This document shows, piece after piece, positions 1 to 10,744 of a stretch of 64,000 nucleotides of DNA. Location: the NCBI RefSeq assembly GCF_029867415.1, contig NC_081181.1, positions 70,094,144 to 70,158,143 of the forward strand, in the 5' to 3' direction. The stretch comes from Vicia villosa. Taxonomy: Eukaryota > Streptophyta > Magnoliopsida > Fabales > Fabaceae. The notes under the pieces were generated by a model. That model made no database searches and had not been told where the DNA came from. It saw nothing but the letters and a program-made list of their open reading frames with translations. Every line of letters starts with the position of its first letter. The stretch's first letter is position 1. A program made the translations under genes and the position numbers.

Positions 1-451
1 GACAAGGAAACCTGCGTCTATCTGCTTCAAGACCTCATTCTTAATCTTCTCCGCCATATCGGGATGACTCCTTCTTAGCTTTTGCTTGACAGGAGGACAT
101 TCAGGTTTCAACGGCAAACGATGCTCCACAATATTCGTGTCCAACCCAGGCATGTCTTGGTAGAACCACGCAAAAATGTCAACATACTCTTTAAGAAGCT
201 CTACAATCCTCTTCTTAACATCTTGACCAAGCAGTGCCCCAATCTTGACTTCCTTTTTATCCTCTTCAGAACCCAAGTTGATGACTTCTAATGGCTCTTT
301 ATACGGCTGAATGGTGTTTTCCTCGTGCTCAAGTAGTCGGGAAATCTCATCAGGAACACATTCATCACTCTCTTCTTCCGCCTCATACACAGGACACTCG
401 AAGTCAGGTGAGGGTGCAGGGTCATTACTTTCAACGGTTTTATTGATTAAT
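1..451 (-). CDS. Ogre 1 pol, second exon: linker and start of reverse transcriptase (partial)
   Basis: Read on the minus strand from the acceptor at 451, the frame is open to the window edge (150 codons). It begins with an acidic linker rich in E and D, passes the motif DMPGLD typical of the pro-RT linker of Tat/Ogre pol, and enters RT with RRSHPDMAEKIKNEV and QIDAGFLV. It is cut by the window edge before the catalytic motifs. The matching segment of Ogre 2 lies at the right edge of the window. No stop is visible here, unlike the upstream gag-pro region. Confidence 0.82.
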
Positions 452-717
452 CTGCACAAGTAATTATTATTTCAGGAAAAGGAAAGATATATGCAAACAT
501 GTAATCGTGCAGATTATGGCAAATGAAAACATTTTTTAAGGTTTTTTGTGTTACCACTTTCCAGAAAAAGTAAAAAGATAAAAAGCATGTATATGCAGAA
601 ACAAAATGACTTTTATTGATGATTTTAATGTTTAAAACAAACAGGAAAAAGCCCCAACAACTTCACTTTCATCTTGGGCAGAATGAAAGGATTTTGAAAA
701 ACATAAAAGCAAATTAC
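452..717 (-). other. Probable spliceosomal intron between protease and RT of Ogre 1
   Basis: The protease frame runs into a TAA at 714-716, but a GT donor at 717-716 (AAA|GTAATT) and an acceptor ending TTGTGCAG at 452 remove 266 bp. The joined codon is AAA (Lys) and the frame then stays open to the window edge. The interval is A+T rich. Ogre elements are known to have an intron at exactly this place. The splice sites are my reading and no transcript evidence is available. Confidence 0.75.
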
Positions 718-2504
718 TTTGAAGCATGAGTACACTCAGGAATGTCAATGGTGATCCAATTCTTAATCATCTTTTCATGGGTCACAAAGCTTGGCACTTC
801 TGGCTCTGATTCGTCTTCAATAATAGTGTTCACTTCTGGAGGAGTCGGATGTAGAAACCCAGCACTATGGAACATCTCCTGATAAGGACGAAAAGTAGAT
901 TCAGGCTTCATCACAGACTTGTCTGAGGCAGAAAATCCCAGACCAGCTCTATTTTTGTTCTCTTGCAGACTCACCACTTGTCCCCATACTCATGAGTGTC
1001 CATTCTGAACCACCAACTGAGCATCTTTGAAGGAGGCAATGGAAGCTTCATCCTTTTTGAATTCATCATTAACAGACAGGGCTTGGAATGCAGTTCCAAT
1101 GACTACTTCATCAGCCTCTATGGTACGGAACGAAGAGAGATGACTAATCAGCAAAGCTTGCTCTCCATTCATAACGACCATCTTTCCATCTTTCATAAAT
1201 TTTAACTTCTGGTGAAGAGTCGAAGTAACTGCCCCAGCTTCGTGGATCCACGGGCGTCCCAATAAGCAACTGTATGCAGGAAAGATGTCCATCATTTGAA
1301 AAGTAATCTTGAAGACAAACGGTCCGATACCAATAGGCAAATCAACCTCTCCGACCACTGATTTCTTCGATCCATCAAAAGCCTTGACAATCACATTGCT
1401 AAATCTCATTGGAGTGCCACCATAAGACAGCTTAGCAAGAGTAGATTTTGGCATGACATTCAACGATGATCCAGTATCGATCAACACATTAGACATTGAA
1501 TCCTCTTTGCAACAGACAGAAATGTGCAAAGCCAAATTATGATTTCTTCCTTCCTCAGGCAAATCTTCATCACTGAAGCTCAAATTGTTACATGCACTGA
1601 TATTACTCACAACCCCATTAAACTGATCCAGCGTCACATCATGATCCACAAAGGCTTGATCAAGTATTTTCATCAAAGAATCCCTATGAGCAGGAGAACT
1701 CGTCAGCAGCTCCATTATAGAGATCTTGTACGGAGTACGATGCAACTGATCCACAATCTTATAATCACTCATCTTGATAAGCTTCAAAATCTCATCCATT
1801 TCCTTTCCTGATGACGACCCTTCATTAACTTTTGTTGCATCATTATTGTTCACAGGCACTTGAGTAGTATTCCTCTGGACATCCACAACTGTTTGGGGCT
1901 GAGTAAAAACTCGTCCACTTCTAGTCACTCTACTAACATCTGCTATATTCTCAACAGAAGACAGAGGCTTAATCTCGACTTCTTTTCCAGCTTCCAGCAT
2001 GGTGGCATTGTATCTGTAAGGTACAGCCTTATCAGAGCTATAAGGTACAGATCCAGGCAGACATATCACAAGAGGTTCTACAGCAGCCTTGCCATAATAA
2101 CCAATCTCTACACATTCCGGAATTTCAAAGCATGGTTCAATCACATTGACATCATCTTCATCTCTGTCCCTCAGAATCTCAATGAGCCTTTGATCTATCA
2201 TTTCTTGTAAATCTCTTCTCACAATATAACATCCTTGAGGATTGACTGAACAAATCCTACAAGCAGCATGATTATGCTCATAATGACTATACTCACACAG
2301 AGTGGCATGCATCTCTACCAATGATCCTCTGATGTGTTCCACACGATAAATCTTATACTTCCCAGGACACCCATACACCATATTCACAGCAGACGCTTCA
2401 TGAGTTGGCAATGGATTGTTCTGCACATTTGGGCCAATATCACGGAAGGAAAGCATACCAGAACGAACCAATCTCTGAACTTCATTCTTCAGAGGCCAAC
2501 AATT
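718..2504 (-). pseudogene. Ogre 1 gag-pro: protease region with one nonsense codon
   Basis: This segment follows gag in the same frame. The aspartic protease core shows VLIDTGSSLNVMPKS (active-site DTG) and, downstream, LLGRPWIHEAGAV, the conserved closing motif of plant Ty3 proteases. The long N-terminal part carries a cysteine/histidine-rich stretch (CEYSHYEHNHAACRIC) of unknown role. A single in-frame TGA at 990-992 separates the last ~90 codons, which lead to the intron donor at 717. It looks like an Arg codon turned to TGA. The protein would release gag and pol products by proteolysis. No frameshift is seen over this 1.8 kb. Confidence 0.8.
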
Positions 2505-4025
2505 TTATAAATCATGCCCAGGAGCGTTCTGATGAAAAGCACAAGTGGCATCAGCTTTGTACCACCAAGGGAGTTTCTCTGGAACAGGAGGTGGTGACCT
2601 TGGTTGAACCAACTTCTTATGAATTAGTGCAGGATACAGTTTAGTATATGTCATGGGGATAGGATCAACATTAACTCGAGGATACAGATTCCGCCTTGCT
2701 GGTTGTTGATTAACAGGAGCTACAGGCACTGAATTCACAACAGGAGTTACTGACGCCACTTGTTGAGATTGATTTCTGAATCGACTATTCCTCCCATGAG
2801 AAACAACATTAGCATCTGATTCCTTCTTCTTCTGGAATGAAGAACCATACTTCTTCGCACCACCGGATGAATTGTCATTCCGAACCAGACGCCCTTCTCG
2901 CACAGCTTCTTCCAACCTAACACCCATACCCACCATTTTGGTGAAGTCTACAGGAGCACTCGCAATCATCTTCTCATAGTAAAGCGGGCCAAGAGTTTTC
3001 AGGAAAATCTTAGTCATCTCTTTTTCTTCCATCGGAGGAATCACTTGGGCGGCAACCTCACGCCATCTCTGAGCATATTCCTTGAAGGATTCCTTCTCTT
3101 TCTGCATCATAGCTCGCAATTGATCTCGATCAGGAGCCATGTCCACATTATACTTGTATTGCTTCACAAACGCTTCAGCTAAGTCATTAAAGGTGCGAAT
3201 ATGGGTGCTATCAAGGCCCATATACCACTTAGAAGCAGCTCCAGTCAAACTGTCTTGGAAATAGTGAATCAACAGACGTTGATCATCAGTGTGAGTGGAC
3301 ATCTTCCTTACATACATCACTAGATGTGCCTGAGGACAGGAATTTCCTTTATACTTCTCAAATTCAGGCAGCTTGAACTTAGTAGGTACTTTCACATTGG
3401 GAACAAGGCAAAGATCATGCACATTCTTTCCAAACAGTTCTTTCCCACGCAGGGCTTTCATCTCTTTCTGCAATTCTTCAAACTGATCTTGGAAACCATC
3501 CATTCTGTCATGAATTTCACTTGGAGCAGCATCATAAATGGGCTCTGGGACAAAAGGACCAGTATGAACAATAGGAGATGTGTTGACCATAACAGGAGTC
3601 AACGGACGAGTCATCTCAGGAACAGACAAATAACCTTCAGGCATACCCCAGGGATATCCATTAGGCATACGTTGCTGAGTAGCACCAACAGGAACAACAT
3701 GAATTGTTGTAGCAGCGGTTTCAGAAATCTTAGTGGCCTGACCCTGAGCTTGGGCATTGGGAGGAGGAACCTAATTCTGATTCTGATTCTGAGCAACCAT
3801 CAATGTCTCAACTAGAGCAGTGAGACGATCCACACCATATCTCAAAGTAACAACCTCTTCACGTAGCTCACGATTCTCTTGTTCAAGACCTTCCATCTTT
3901 TTCTTGCAGTTAGCTCGAGTGTTATACCGGTGAGACAACTTGATTCTGTATGAAGAACACCGAATAATACCTCGGGAATACTCTCGGAAGCAGGACCAAA
4001 ATGCGGAATGATGCATGAAATGCAA
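2505..4025 (-). pseudogene. Ogre 1 gag with two nonsense codons
   Basis: Gag, the capsid-like particle protein. The N-terminal part has the NTRAN motif common at the start of Tat/Ogre gag, followed by a short coiled coil. After an in-frame TAG at 3771 comes a Q/P-rich linker and the retrotransposon gag domain (GAASKWYMGL, then FVKQYKYN and LRAMMQKEKESFKEYAQRW). The C-terminus has a Cys/His motif starting CAFHQNAPGHDL, cut by an in-frame TAA at 2505. Downstream codons continue in the same frame into the protease segment, so gag-pro was one ORF. The start is uncertain; the frame is open from 4025. Confidence 0.8.
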
Positions 4026-4177
4026 TGCAAATGATTTTTATGTGTTTTCAAGGAACTTTAAGACATTAATTGTAAACATTAGCAAAAACAACATAAAACA
4101 TAACATCATTCTTTCATTAGTAATGGAAAAGCTTACAAAAGGATTCAAAGATCCAAAATTACAAAACAACGGAAAAA

Positions 4178-5734
4178 CTAAAAACTAGAAGGGAACGCTT
4201 CTGACGAAGATCCAACTCTTTTCTGCAGCTTCCTAGGGAGCTTCTCCAATTCATCTTCATAAAAGGCCTTCAAATGAGCATTCTCGACCATCAGCTTATC
4301 AGCAACTTCTTTCCATGCAACTGAGTCTTCATGACTACCAGAGGAAAATAAATCCTCTTGTTGTCTCTTTCGCTTTTCACCATGTTGTTGAAGTAACTCT
4401 TCTTGATGACGGATCTGATCATCCTTTTCCATCAACCAACCATCTTGGATATCAAGCATTTCATCCTTTTCTTTCAAGTGTATCTTCAACTCTTTATTCT
4501 CCATTTCTGAAGCATGAAACTTCCTCTCCCAAGCATCTCTTTCCATTCTCATCTTAGCCACGAGCTCTAGATGCTCCTCACTACTTTTGACAGGAGTAGT
4601 GAAAGATAATGGTGGAGTAATGAGTAGAGAAGGCTCCTTGAGTAAATAAGGCATCTGAAAAGTGTGAGCTCTAGCTTGAACCCAATCAGTATAGTCTTTG
4701 AGAGCAACACATTGTTTCTTTCCCAAATGTCTCTTCCTATCGATATGGTGCCAAGCACGCACAAATCGATTTCTCATATCCAAATGTCCATCCTAATTAA
4801 GATAGAGGATTCCCGACACAAGAATACTAGCGGGTTGCTCCTTCATGGGGTAACAAAATTGACGCCTTGCAAGAATGGGGTTGTAGGTAATTCCTCCTTG
4901 TATACCAAGAAGAGGTACATTAGAGAATTCTCCACAACTATCAATAATCTCACCAATGTCATAAGCAGGATTGTACCAGTGGATATTCCCATTAGTAAGA
5001 GGCATGATCTTCTGAGACCATGAGAGACCATCCGGATTACTCAAGAAATTCTTAGTCTGAGGTAAGTGCGAAATAAACCACTTATAGAGCAAAGGAGTGC
5101 AACAGTTGATAAGTCCGCCTTTCTTATCAGTCCTATAGTGAATGGAATGATAAGTATCCCCAAGCAAAGTAGGCACAGGATTCCCAATCATGAAGATCCG
5201 AATAGCATTAACATCAACAAAGTTGTCAATGTTGGGAAAGAGTATCAAACCATAGATGAGCAAGGCCAAAAACGTCTCAAAAGCAATCATACTTCCTTTA
5301 CTAGCCAGCATAGAAGCCTTTCCAATCAAGAACTTAGAAGTCAACCCCCAAATTCCTCCTTTTTTGGTCATATTTGCTTTCACATCTGATATTTTCAACT
5401 GGAGAAGCTCTGCTATCTCATCAACCTGAGGCTCTTTCTCCAGACCACTAAACGGTATATCATTCGTAACTGGCAAACCAATCCAATAAGAATACTCCTC
5501 CAAAGTGGGCATAGGCTGATAATCCGGAAAGGTAAAACAATAATAAACCGGGTCATAAAACTGCACAAGAGTCTCAAGAATCCCCTTTTCCACTTTGGTC
5601 TTCAAGATAGAGATAAATTTCCCATAACGGTTTTTGAAGTTGTCAAGATTAGGAACCAAAGTTGCTAGCTCTTTCAACTCTTTTGCACTTGAATTCCTGA
5701 AGGTGTACTTCTTAATGCTTTTCTTTTGATCCAT
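4178..5734 (-). pseudogene. Ogre 1 ORF1: DUF7745/PMD-like accessory protein with one nonsense codon
   Basis: An extra ORF upstream of gag, as known for Ogre elements. The likely start is the Met at 5734 (MDQKKSIKKYTFRN); an upstream in-frame extension to 5818 is unlike the family. The N-terminal ~315 residues match the DUF7745 pattern by eye: FPDYQPMPTLEEYSYWIGLP near residue 80, then WGLTSKFLIGKA and TLLGDTYHSIHYR. A TAG at 4793-4795 interrupts it, and codons resume in the same frame (NRFVRAWHHIDRK) into a long charged coiled coil ending at 4178. Function is unknown; the PTLEEY..IGLP signature resembles the plant mobile domain. Confidence 0.72.
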
Positions 5735-6504
5735 AGTACCTGTGATGTTTACAAACAAAGTCTCTAAGTTCCTTGAAAACCATTTGTGAAGAACATTTTT
5801 ATGAATGCATGAATGCATGGTTTATGCATCAATCACAATCAAGAGCATACAAGATCACATCAAATCACCCAAAATCACACAGTCCAGGTTCAAAGGTTCG
5901 ACGTCACGAGCATGGAGCCATGGGTCTACCCATCCCACAAGGTGTGTTCTAGGGAATTTTGTACCTGCCAATCGGGTTCTACAAAGGTTCCCAGAGTTTT
6001 CAATCTTCTAATGGATATTACCGGCATGCACAATTGCTCATGGACGATAATAATATGCCTAAAAAGACCTCGTCTGAGCATAGTATCGCATGACAACAAG
6101 CTCAAATTGGTACTTGATCTTGTTTCTGCACTACATCCTAAAAAGGCTTAGATTGGTTAAAAGGGTTCTAGGCCATCCAGCTTCTACGGACACTCACTAT
6201 TGAAAGTAATAGCGTTATCACGATGGTTCGTAACAACCTCTACTACCTTCTGTGAGGCCTCCACTGATTGGGGTTCCACCATATGACGCTCATGGTAAGG
6301 ATTGCTCCTGACATGCGACTATTGGTCTTACCACCTCCTATCTCAAGTTACTCACCAAAGTTCGGGTTAGAACTTTATCTCATCACAGAGGAACCATCGA
6401 GCACCAAAAAGGAAAAAAAGAAAATAAACAAACAAAGCACACAACAATATATACAGATAAAAAACACACAGATAAACAAAAATAGGCTTAACACACTTAA
6501 AACC
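5735..6504 (-). other. Ogre 1 leader (5' UTR)
   Basis: About 770 bp between the primer site and ORF1 on the minus strand. No credible ORF is seen. It would be transcribed as the untranslated leader and should hold the packaging and dimerisation signals, but I cannot point to them. Confidence 0.5.
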
Positions 6505-6525
6505 GGATCCCCAGTGAAGTCGCCA
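6505..6525 (-). other. Primer binding site of Ogre 1
   Basis: Minus strand TGGCGACTTCACTGGGG starts 6 bp after the LTR end at 6532. Ogre-group elements are known to prime from tRNA-Arg with a TGGCGACT-type site; the tRNA match itself was not checked. Confidence 0.75.
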
Positions 6526-6531
6526 TTTTTC

Positions 6532-8124
6532 TGTAGCGGGGAAAATCTGAGATCTAAGCCATGGAATTGACTTGACTCAATTTCGTTTGAAATCGCCACC
6601 GCGCTTTATTTTTTCAAAGGAAAAGGGAAAAGAACGAAAAACCCAAAGTTTTGTTTTTTTTAAAACAAGAAAGAGAACTCAGGTTCGGGTGTTGATTATA
6701 TGAGGGGAAGGTTTTAAGCACCCCTCATATCTGTGGTATTCCACAGGAACCTTTTTGAAAATCTGTGTCGTGTGTGCTAAAAAAGGGTTTGTTTTATTTT
6801 AAAAATGAGCTCGGCAAGACTATGTCTTGTGCCTACATACCTCCTCGGTGCAATGGAGAAGTCAAAGCTAATGTAGTTCCGCTTAAAAGGGAAAACATTT
6901 TAAAAACGAATAAACACTTTATCATCGTCGGAGAGAAATACTCAGCCATTGATCTTGAGCATGAGAACAAACGAGTTCTTTGCATCGCAAATGAAAGAAG
7001 GGCTCCAACTCGGATAAAATCAACGAGTATGCCACTAGCTCTCTCACGCGGAAAAGATCTCATTATATCAATCAATTTCAAAATCGTGGGGTATAACCAC
7101 TCGTTTCGACGATTAACAGTGTCTAAACTTTTGAAGAAAAGCCACTAAAGGCAAAAGATATTTTAAAGAAAAGTTTTGAAAGAGGTTTTACAAACATAAG
7201 AAGGTTTTTGAAAAAGGGAGAAGATTTTGAAAATTTAAGAATGGGAGGAGATGAAGAGGCTATCCTATTGCGTAAAATAAAAGCTAAGGAAAAGAACGGT
7301 CTAACCAAAATAAGAAGCCAACACTTGACATTGTGAGTCAAGGTAGATTTCCCATCCTTTGGACTTATCAATACCAAACCAACACATTACCACTTGGGGA
7401 TCCAGATGAACTTATTATCTTAGCACCACTTTGCATTAAGCACATTAAAATTCTGACGAAAATCGGGCAGAGTAACGGCTGTTTTCGGGTAAAATCCTTA
7501 TCTCAATGCCTTGGAATTAACCATCAAGGACTTTCAAGGAAATACCTGCATACACAAACAGACAACAATCCAATGCCAGACAGACAGAATGACAGCATAG
7601 TAACAATAGAATAAGGGTCCAGAGGCGCTAAGTCCATAAGTCCGAATCTCCAAAATGCTCGGGATAGTAACCAATAGTCCAAAAGAGATCCTTAAGTGTT
7701 TTTTAGATTTTTGTTGTTTATTAGTGTTTTAGCATAAAAGTAAAGTATGGTCCAAGTGGACAAAAAGAAAATAGCGGAAACATAAACATAGTGTCCAAAT
7801 GGACAAAGAGAAAATAGCGGAATGTAAATATGATGAAATGATAAAGCATAAAGCAACATATAAAGAGCAATATAATAAATAGCGGAAATTAAAGTCAATT
7901 GTTAGATGTTAAAGATAACCATCTTGAAACTTGTCAAGTATGTTATCAAAGTTAGTAAGGAAGACCGATGGTGAGTGAAAGATGTTCTCGGATTTAAATT
8001 CAATGGACATTTATCAGAAGCTTGATAAAATCATAGCGATTACACGATAAACCTCCATAAGTCTTAAATCAACCGCATACAATTCTCTTCCATATTTGAT
8101 CTTTTTATCGAGTCGGGACAAATG
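6532..8124 (-). repeat. Ogre 1 5' LTR, downstream part (U5 side)
   Basis: The plus strand starts TGTAGCGG, so the minus strand ends CCGCTACA, a proper LTR terminus next to the primer site. The segment contains a block around 6699-6752 with inverted CACCCCTCATATCTGTGGTATTCCACAGG that recurs, diverged, in the Ogre 2 LTR near 53125-53160. It is cut at 8124 by Sirevirus 1 and resumes at 35954. No gene is present; ORFs here are chance frames. Confidence 0.78.
8120..8124. other. Target-site duplication AAATG (left copy) of Sirevirus 1
   Basis: AAATG directly precedes the LTR at 8125. The partner copy is at 35949-35953, directly after the other LTR. Removing the insert and one copy restores a continuous Ogre LTR. 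Confidence 0.88.
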
Positions 8125-9338
8125 TGAAGGATAGAAAAACACTTAGAAAGGGGGGGTTTGAATAAGTGTAGTCAAAAAACTTGAACGATAAAAACAATAT
8201 GCACAGTTATTTTTATCCTGGTTCGTTGTTAACTAAACTACTCCAGTCCACCCCCACGGAGTGATTTACCTCACCTGAGGATTTAATCCACTAATCGCAA
8301 CAGATTACAACGGTTTTCCACTTAGTCCGCGACTAAGTCTTCTAGAGTATCCTGATCACAACCTGATCACTCCAGGAACAAATGCTTAGACACAAGCTAA
8401 GACTTTCTTAGAGTATCCTGACCACCACGTGATCACTCTAATTACAACTGCTTAGACACAAGCTAAGACTTCCTAGAGTATCCTGATCAACACTTGATCA
8501 CTCTAGTTACTTACAAATTAATGTAATCAAATAAGAGTTTTACAATGCTTCTTAAAAGCTATAATCACAACAGTGATATTTCTCTTAACGTTTAAGCTTA
8601 ATCTCACTAATATATTACAACAGCAATGTAGTGAGCTTTGATGAAGATGAAGTTTTTGAGCTTTGAATTTGAACAGCGTTTCAGCAAGTTAATATTCACA
8701 GAATTTGGTTCAGAGTTGTTAACCTTGCTTCTCATCAGAACTTCATATTTATAGGCGTTTGAGAAGATGACCGTTGGGCGCATTTAATGCTTTGCGTATT
8801 CCGTACAGCATTGCATTTAATGTTTCACGCTTTTGTCAACTACCTCGAGCCTTGTTCACGCTGTGTCTACTGACGTTGCCTTTAATAGCTTCCAACGTTC
8901 CTTTTGTCAGTCAGCGTAGCCTGCCACTTGTACTTTCTCCTGATCTGATGTTTGTGAATATAATATTTGAATATCATCAGAGTCAAACAGCTTGGTGCAT
9001 AGCATCTTCTTGTCTTCTGACCTTGAAGTGCTTCTGAGCGTGATACCATGAGAACTTCAGTGCTTCTGCTTCTGATCTCAAGTTCTTCTGATGCTTCCAT
9101 AGACCCATGTCCTGATTCTGCCGTGACCATCTTCTGATGTCTTGCCAGACCATGTTCTGATGTTGCATGCTGAACCATCTGAGACAAAGCTTCTGAGCGC
9201 TGATTTGTGCATACTCTTTATATATTTCCTGAAATGGAAATTGCAATGTATTAGAGTACCACATTATCTCACACAAAATTCATATCCTTGTTATCATCAA
9301 AACTAAGAATATTGATCAGAACAAATCTTGTTCTAACA
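8125..9338 (-). repeat. Sirevirus 1 3' LTR
   Basis: On the minus strand it starts TGTTAGAACAAG (9338) and ends CTATCCTTCA (8125). It contains a minus-strand TATA box (CCTATAAATATG, about 8744-8755) and a run of G at 8150-8156. It is nearly identical to 34736-35948. ORFs within it are chance frames. Confidence 0.92.
8341..8512. repeat. 65-66-bp tandem triplicate inside the Sirevirus LTR
   Basis: Three units begin with AGAGTATCCTGA at 8344, 8410 and 8475. Each contains dyads: TGATCA halves around a 5-6-bp spacer, and CTTAG...CTAAG. The same triplicate is in the other LTR (about 34954-35120). The shorter LTR of Sirevirus 2 has only about one unit. Confidence 0.85.
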
Positions 9339-9506
9339 ATCTCCCCCTTTTTGATGATGACAAAAACATATATAAATGATATGAATTTGCGATCAGAAAG
9401 AGCAGACGGCTAAAGACAAATTACACAGCTATAGCATAAGCATGTGAATATGTCTCCTCCTGAGATTAACAATCCCCCCCTGAGATGAATAATCTCCCCC
9501 TGAAAT
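9339..9506 (-). promoter_or_regulatory. Polypurine tract cluster of Sirevirus 1
   Basis: Minus strand AAAAAGGGGGAGAT abuts the 3' LTR (9339-9352) and would prime plus-strand DNA synthesis. Two further purine runs (CAGGGGGGGATTG near 9475 and CAGGGGGAGATT near 9495) and another at about 10510-10522 follow. Repeated polypurine tracts before the 3' LTR are a known Sirevirus trait. Confidence 0.8.
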
Positions 9507-9591
9507 AAATACTCGAAGAACTTTAATAATAAAAGACTTCCCTGATTATTTCGGTAGAGACGATCACATAAGCTTCTGTCTTCTGATAATT

Positions 9592-9940
9592 CATAGCTTC
9601 TGATTTCTGCTTCCATTGGACAGCTTCAGAACTTGAATTTCTTTAGATCCCTAGAACACTCACAGCTTCTGATTCCTGCTTCCATTTAGGACAGCTTCAG
9701 AACTTGAATTTCTTTGATCTTCGGAACATTCACAGCTTCTGATTCCTGCTTCCATTTAGGACAGCTTCAGAACTTGAATTTCTTTGATCTTCAGAACATT
9801 CACAGCTTCTGATTCATGCTTCCATTTTAGGACAGCTTCAGAACTTGAGTTTTCTGGATCTTTAGAACATTCACAGCTTCTGATTTCTGCTTCCCTCGGA
9901 TAGCTTCAGAGCTTTGAATTTCTTCTTACATCACTTCATG
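9592..9940. repeat. 70-bp tandem repeat, five units, in the Sirevirus 1 3' region
   Basis: Units start with CACAGCTTCTGATTYCTGC at about 9592, 9661, 9731, 9801 and 9871, spaced 69-70 bp, each with GGACAGCTTCAGAACTTG. No coding meaning is seen. It lies between the polypurine tracts and the env-like gene. Confidence 0.85.
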
Positions 9941-10184
9941 CTAGATTGTATCAGAACATTGTTGAATGTACCAGAGCATCATCAGAGCATCTCTACATCC
10001 TGAAATGTTACAGAACAAAACTAAACGACAAAAGTCAGCATGAATGAGTTAGAACATAAAATGTGTATCAGAACACAAAATATGTATCAGAGCCATATAA
10101 GCCATATAGAATATATCAGATCCAATAGACAATGTATCAGAGCAAATAGACAATGATTTGGATCATATTCTATTATCAGAATTT

Positions 10185-10345
10185 TTGATCATTCTTCCTT
10201 CTTGCTTCTGATTCTGAAGCTTCCTAGCACTCAGCTTGCTTCAAGAATCCAAGAGCTATTTCTGATCATTCTTCCTTCTTGCTTCTGATTTTGAAGCTTC
10301 CTAGCACTTAGCTTGCTTCAAGAATCCAAGAGCTATTTCTCTAAA
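10185..10345. repeat. Two direct copies of a ~77-bp unit
   Basis: TGATCATTCTTCCTTCTTGC begins copies near 10185 and 10262, both running through GCTTCAAGAATCCAAGAGC. Like the 70-bp array, it is in the non-coding 3' region (9507-10744), which otherwise shows only CTTCTGA/CAGAACA-rich sequence and one more purine tract near 10515. Confidence 0.8.
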
Positions 10346-10744
10346 GAGTTGCTTCATCATCTCGTTGCTTCTTATGTTGATCTTGAATCTTCGATTCCTG
10401 CAACAACACAACTTAGAAACATATGAAGCTTGCAGCTTCTGTTAGTACATGTGTGGAGCCTTTTTACTCGGTAACTGATAATATTAATCAGATCATTTAT
10501 CATATATTTCTCCCCCTTTTTGTCATATCATCAAAAAACAGAAAAGATTCAGATACAAACAAAAAGAAACACACGGAGGAAAAAGGATGATTTCATTGAA
10601 GTTCAAGCAACAGGCACAAAAGTACATGAAGAGAAGGAAGACAAGATGCACAAAAAACAGATGCAGCAAAAGCGAAAAAGCAAAAAACAGCATAGACTCA
10701 ATCTAAGACGGCCCTAGCCTTGACAGGATCTTAGCCAGCATCTC

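Noticed and set aside
82..291. Plus-strand 69-codon ORF at the left edge
   Set aside because: It is antisense to the RT linker of Ogre 1, whose minus frame carries recognisable motifs.
3324..3815. Plus-strand 163-codon ORF
   Set aside because: Shadow of the Ogre 1 gag on the opposite strand; no domain-like features.
8774..9276. ORFs in both strands near 9 kb and again at 35384-35886
   Set aside because: They lie within the Sirevirus LTRs and are chance frames repeated because the LTR is repeated.
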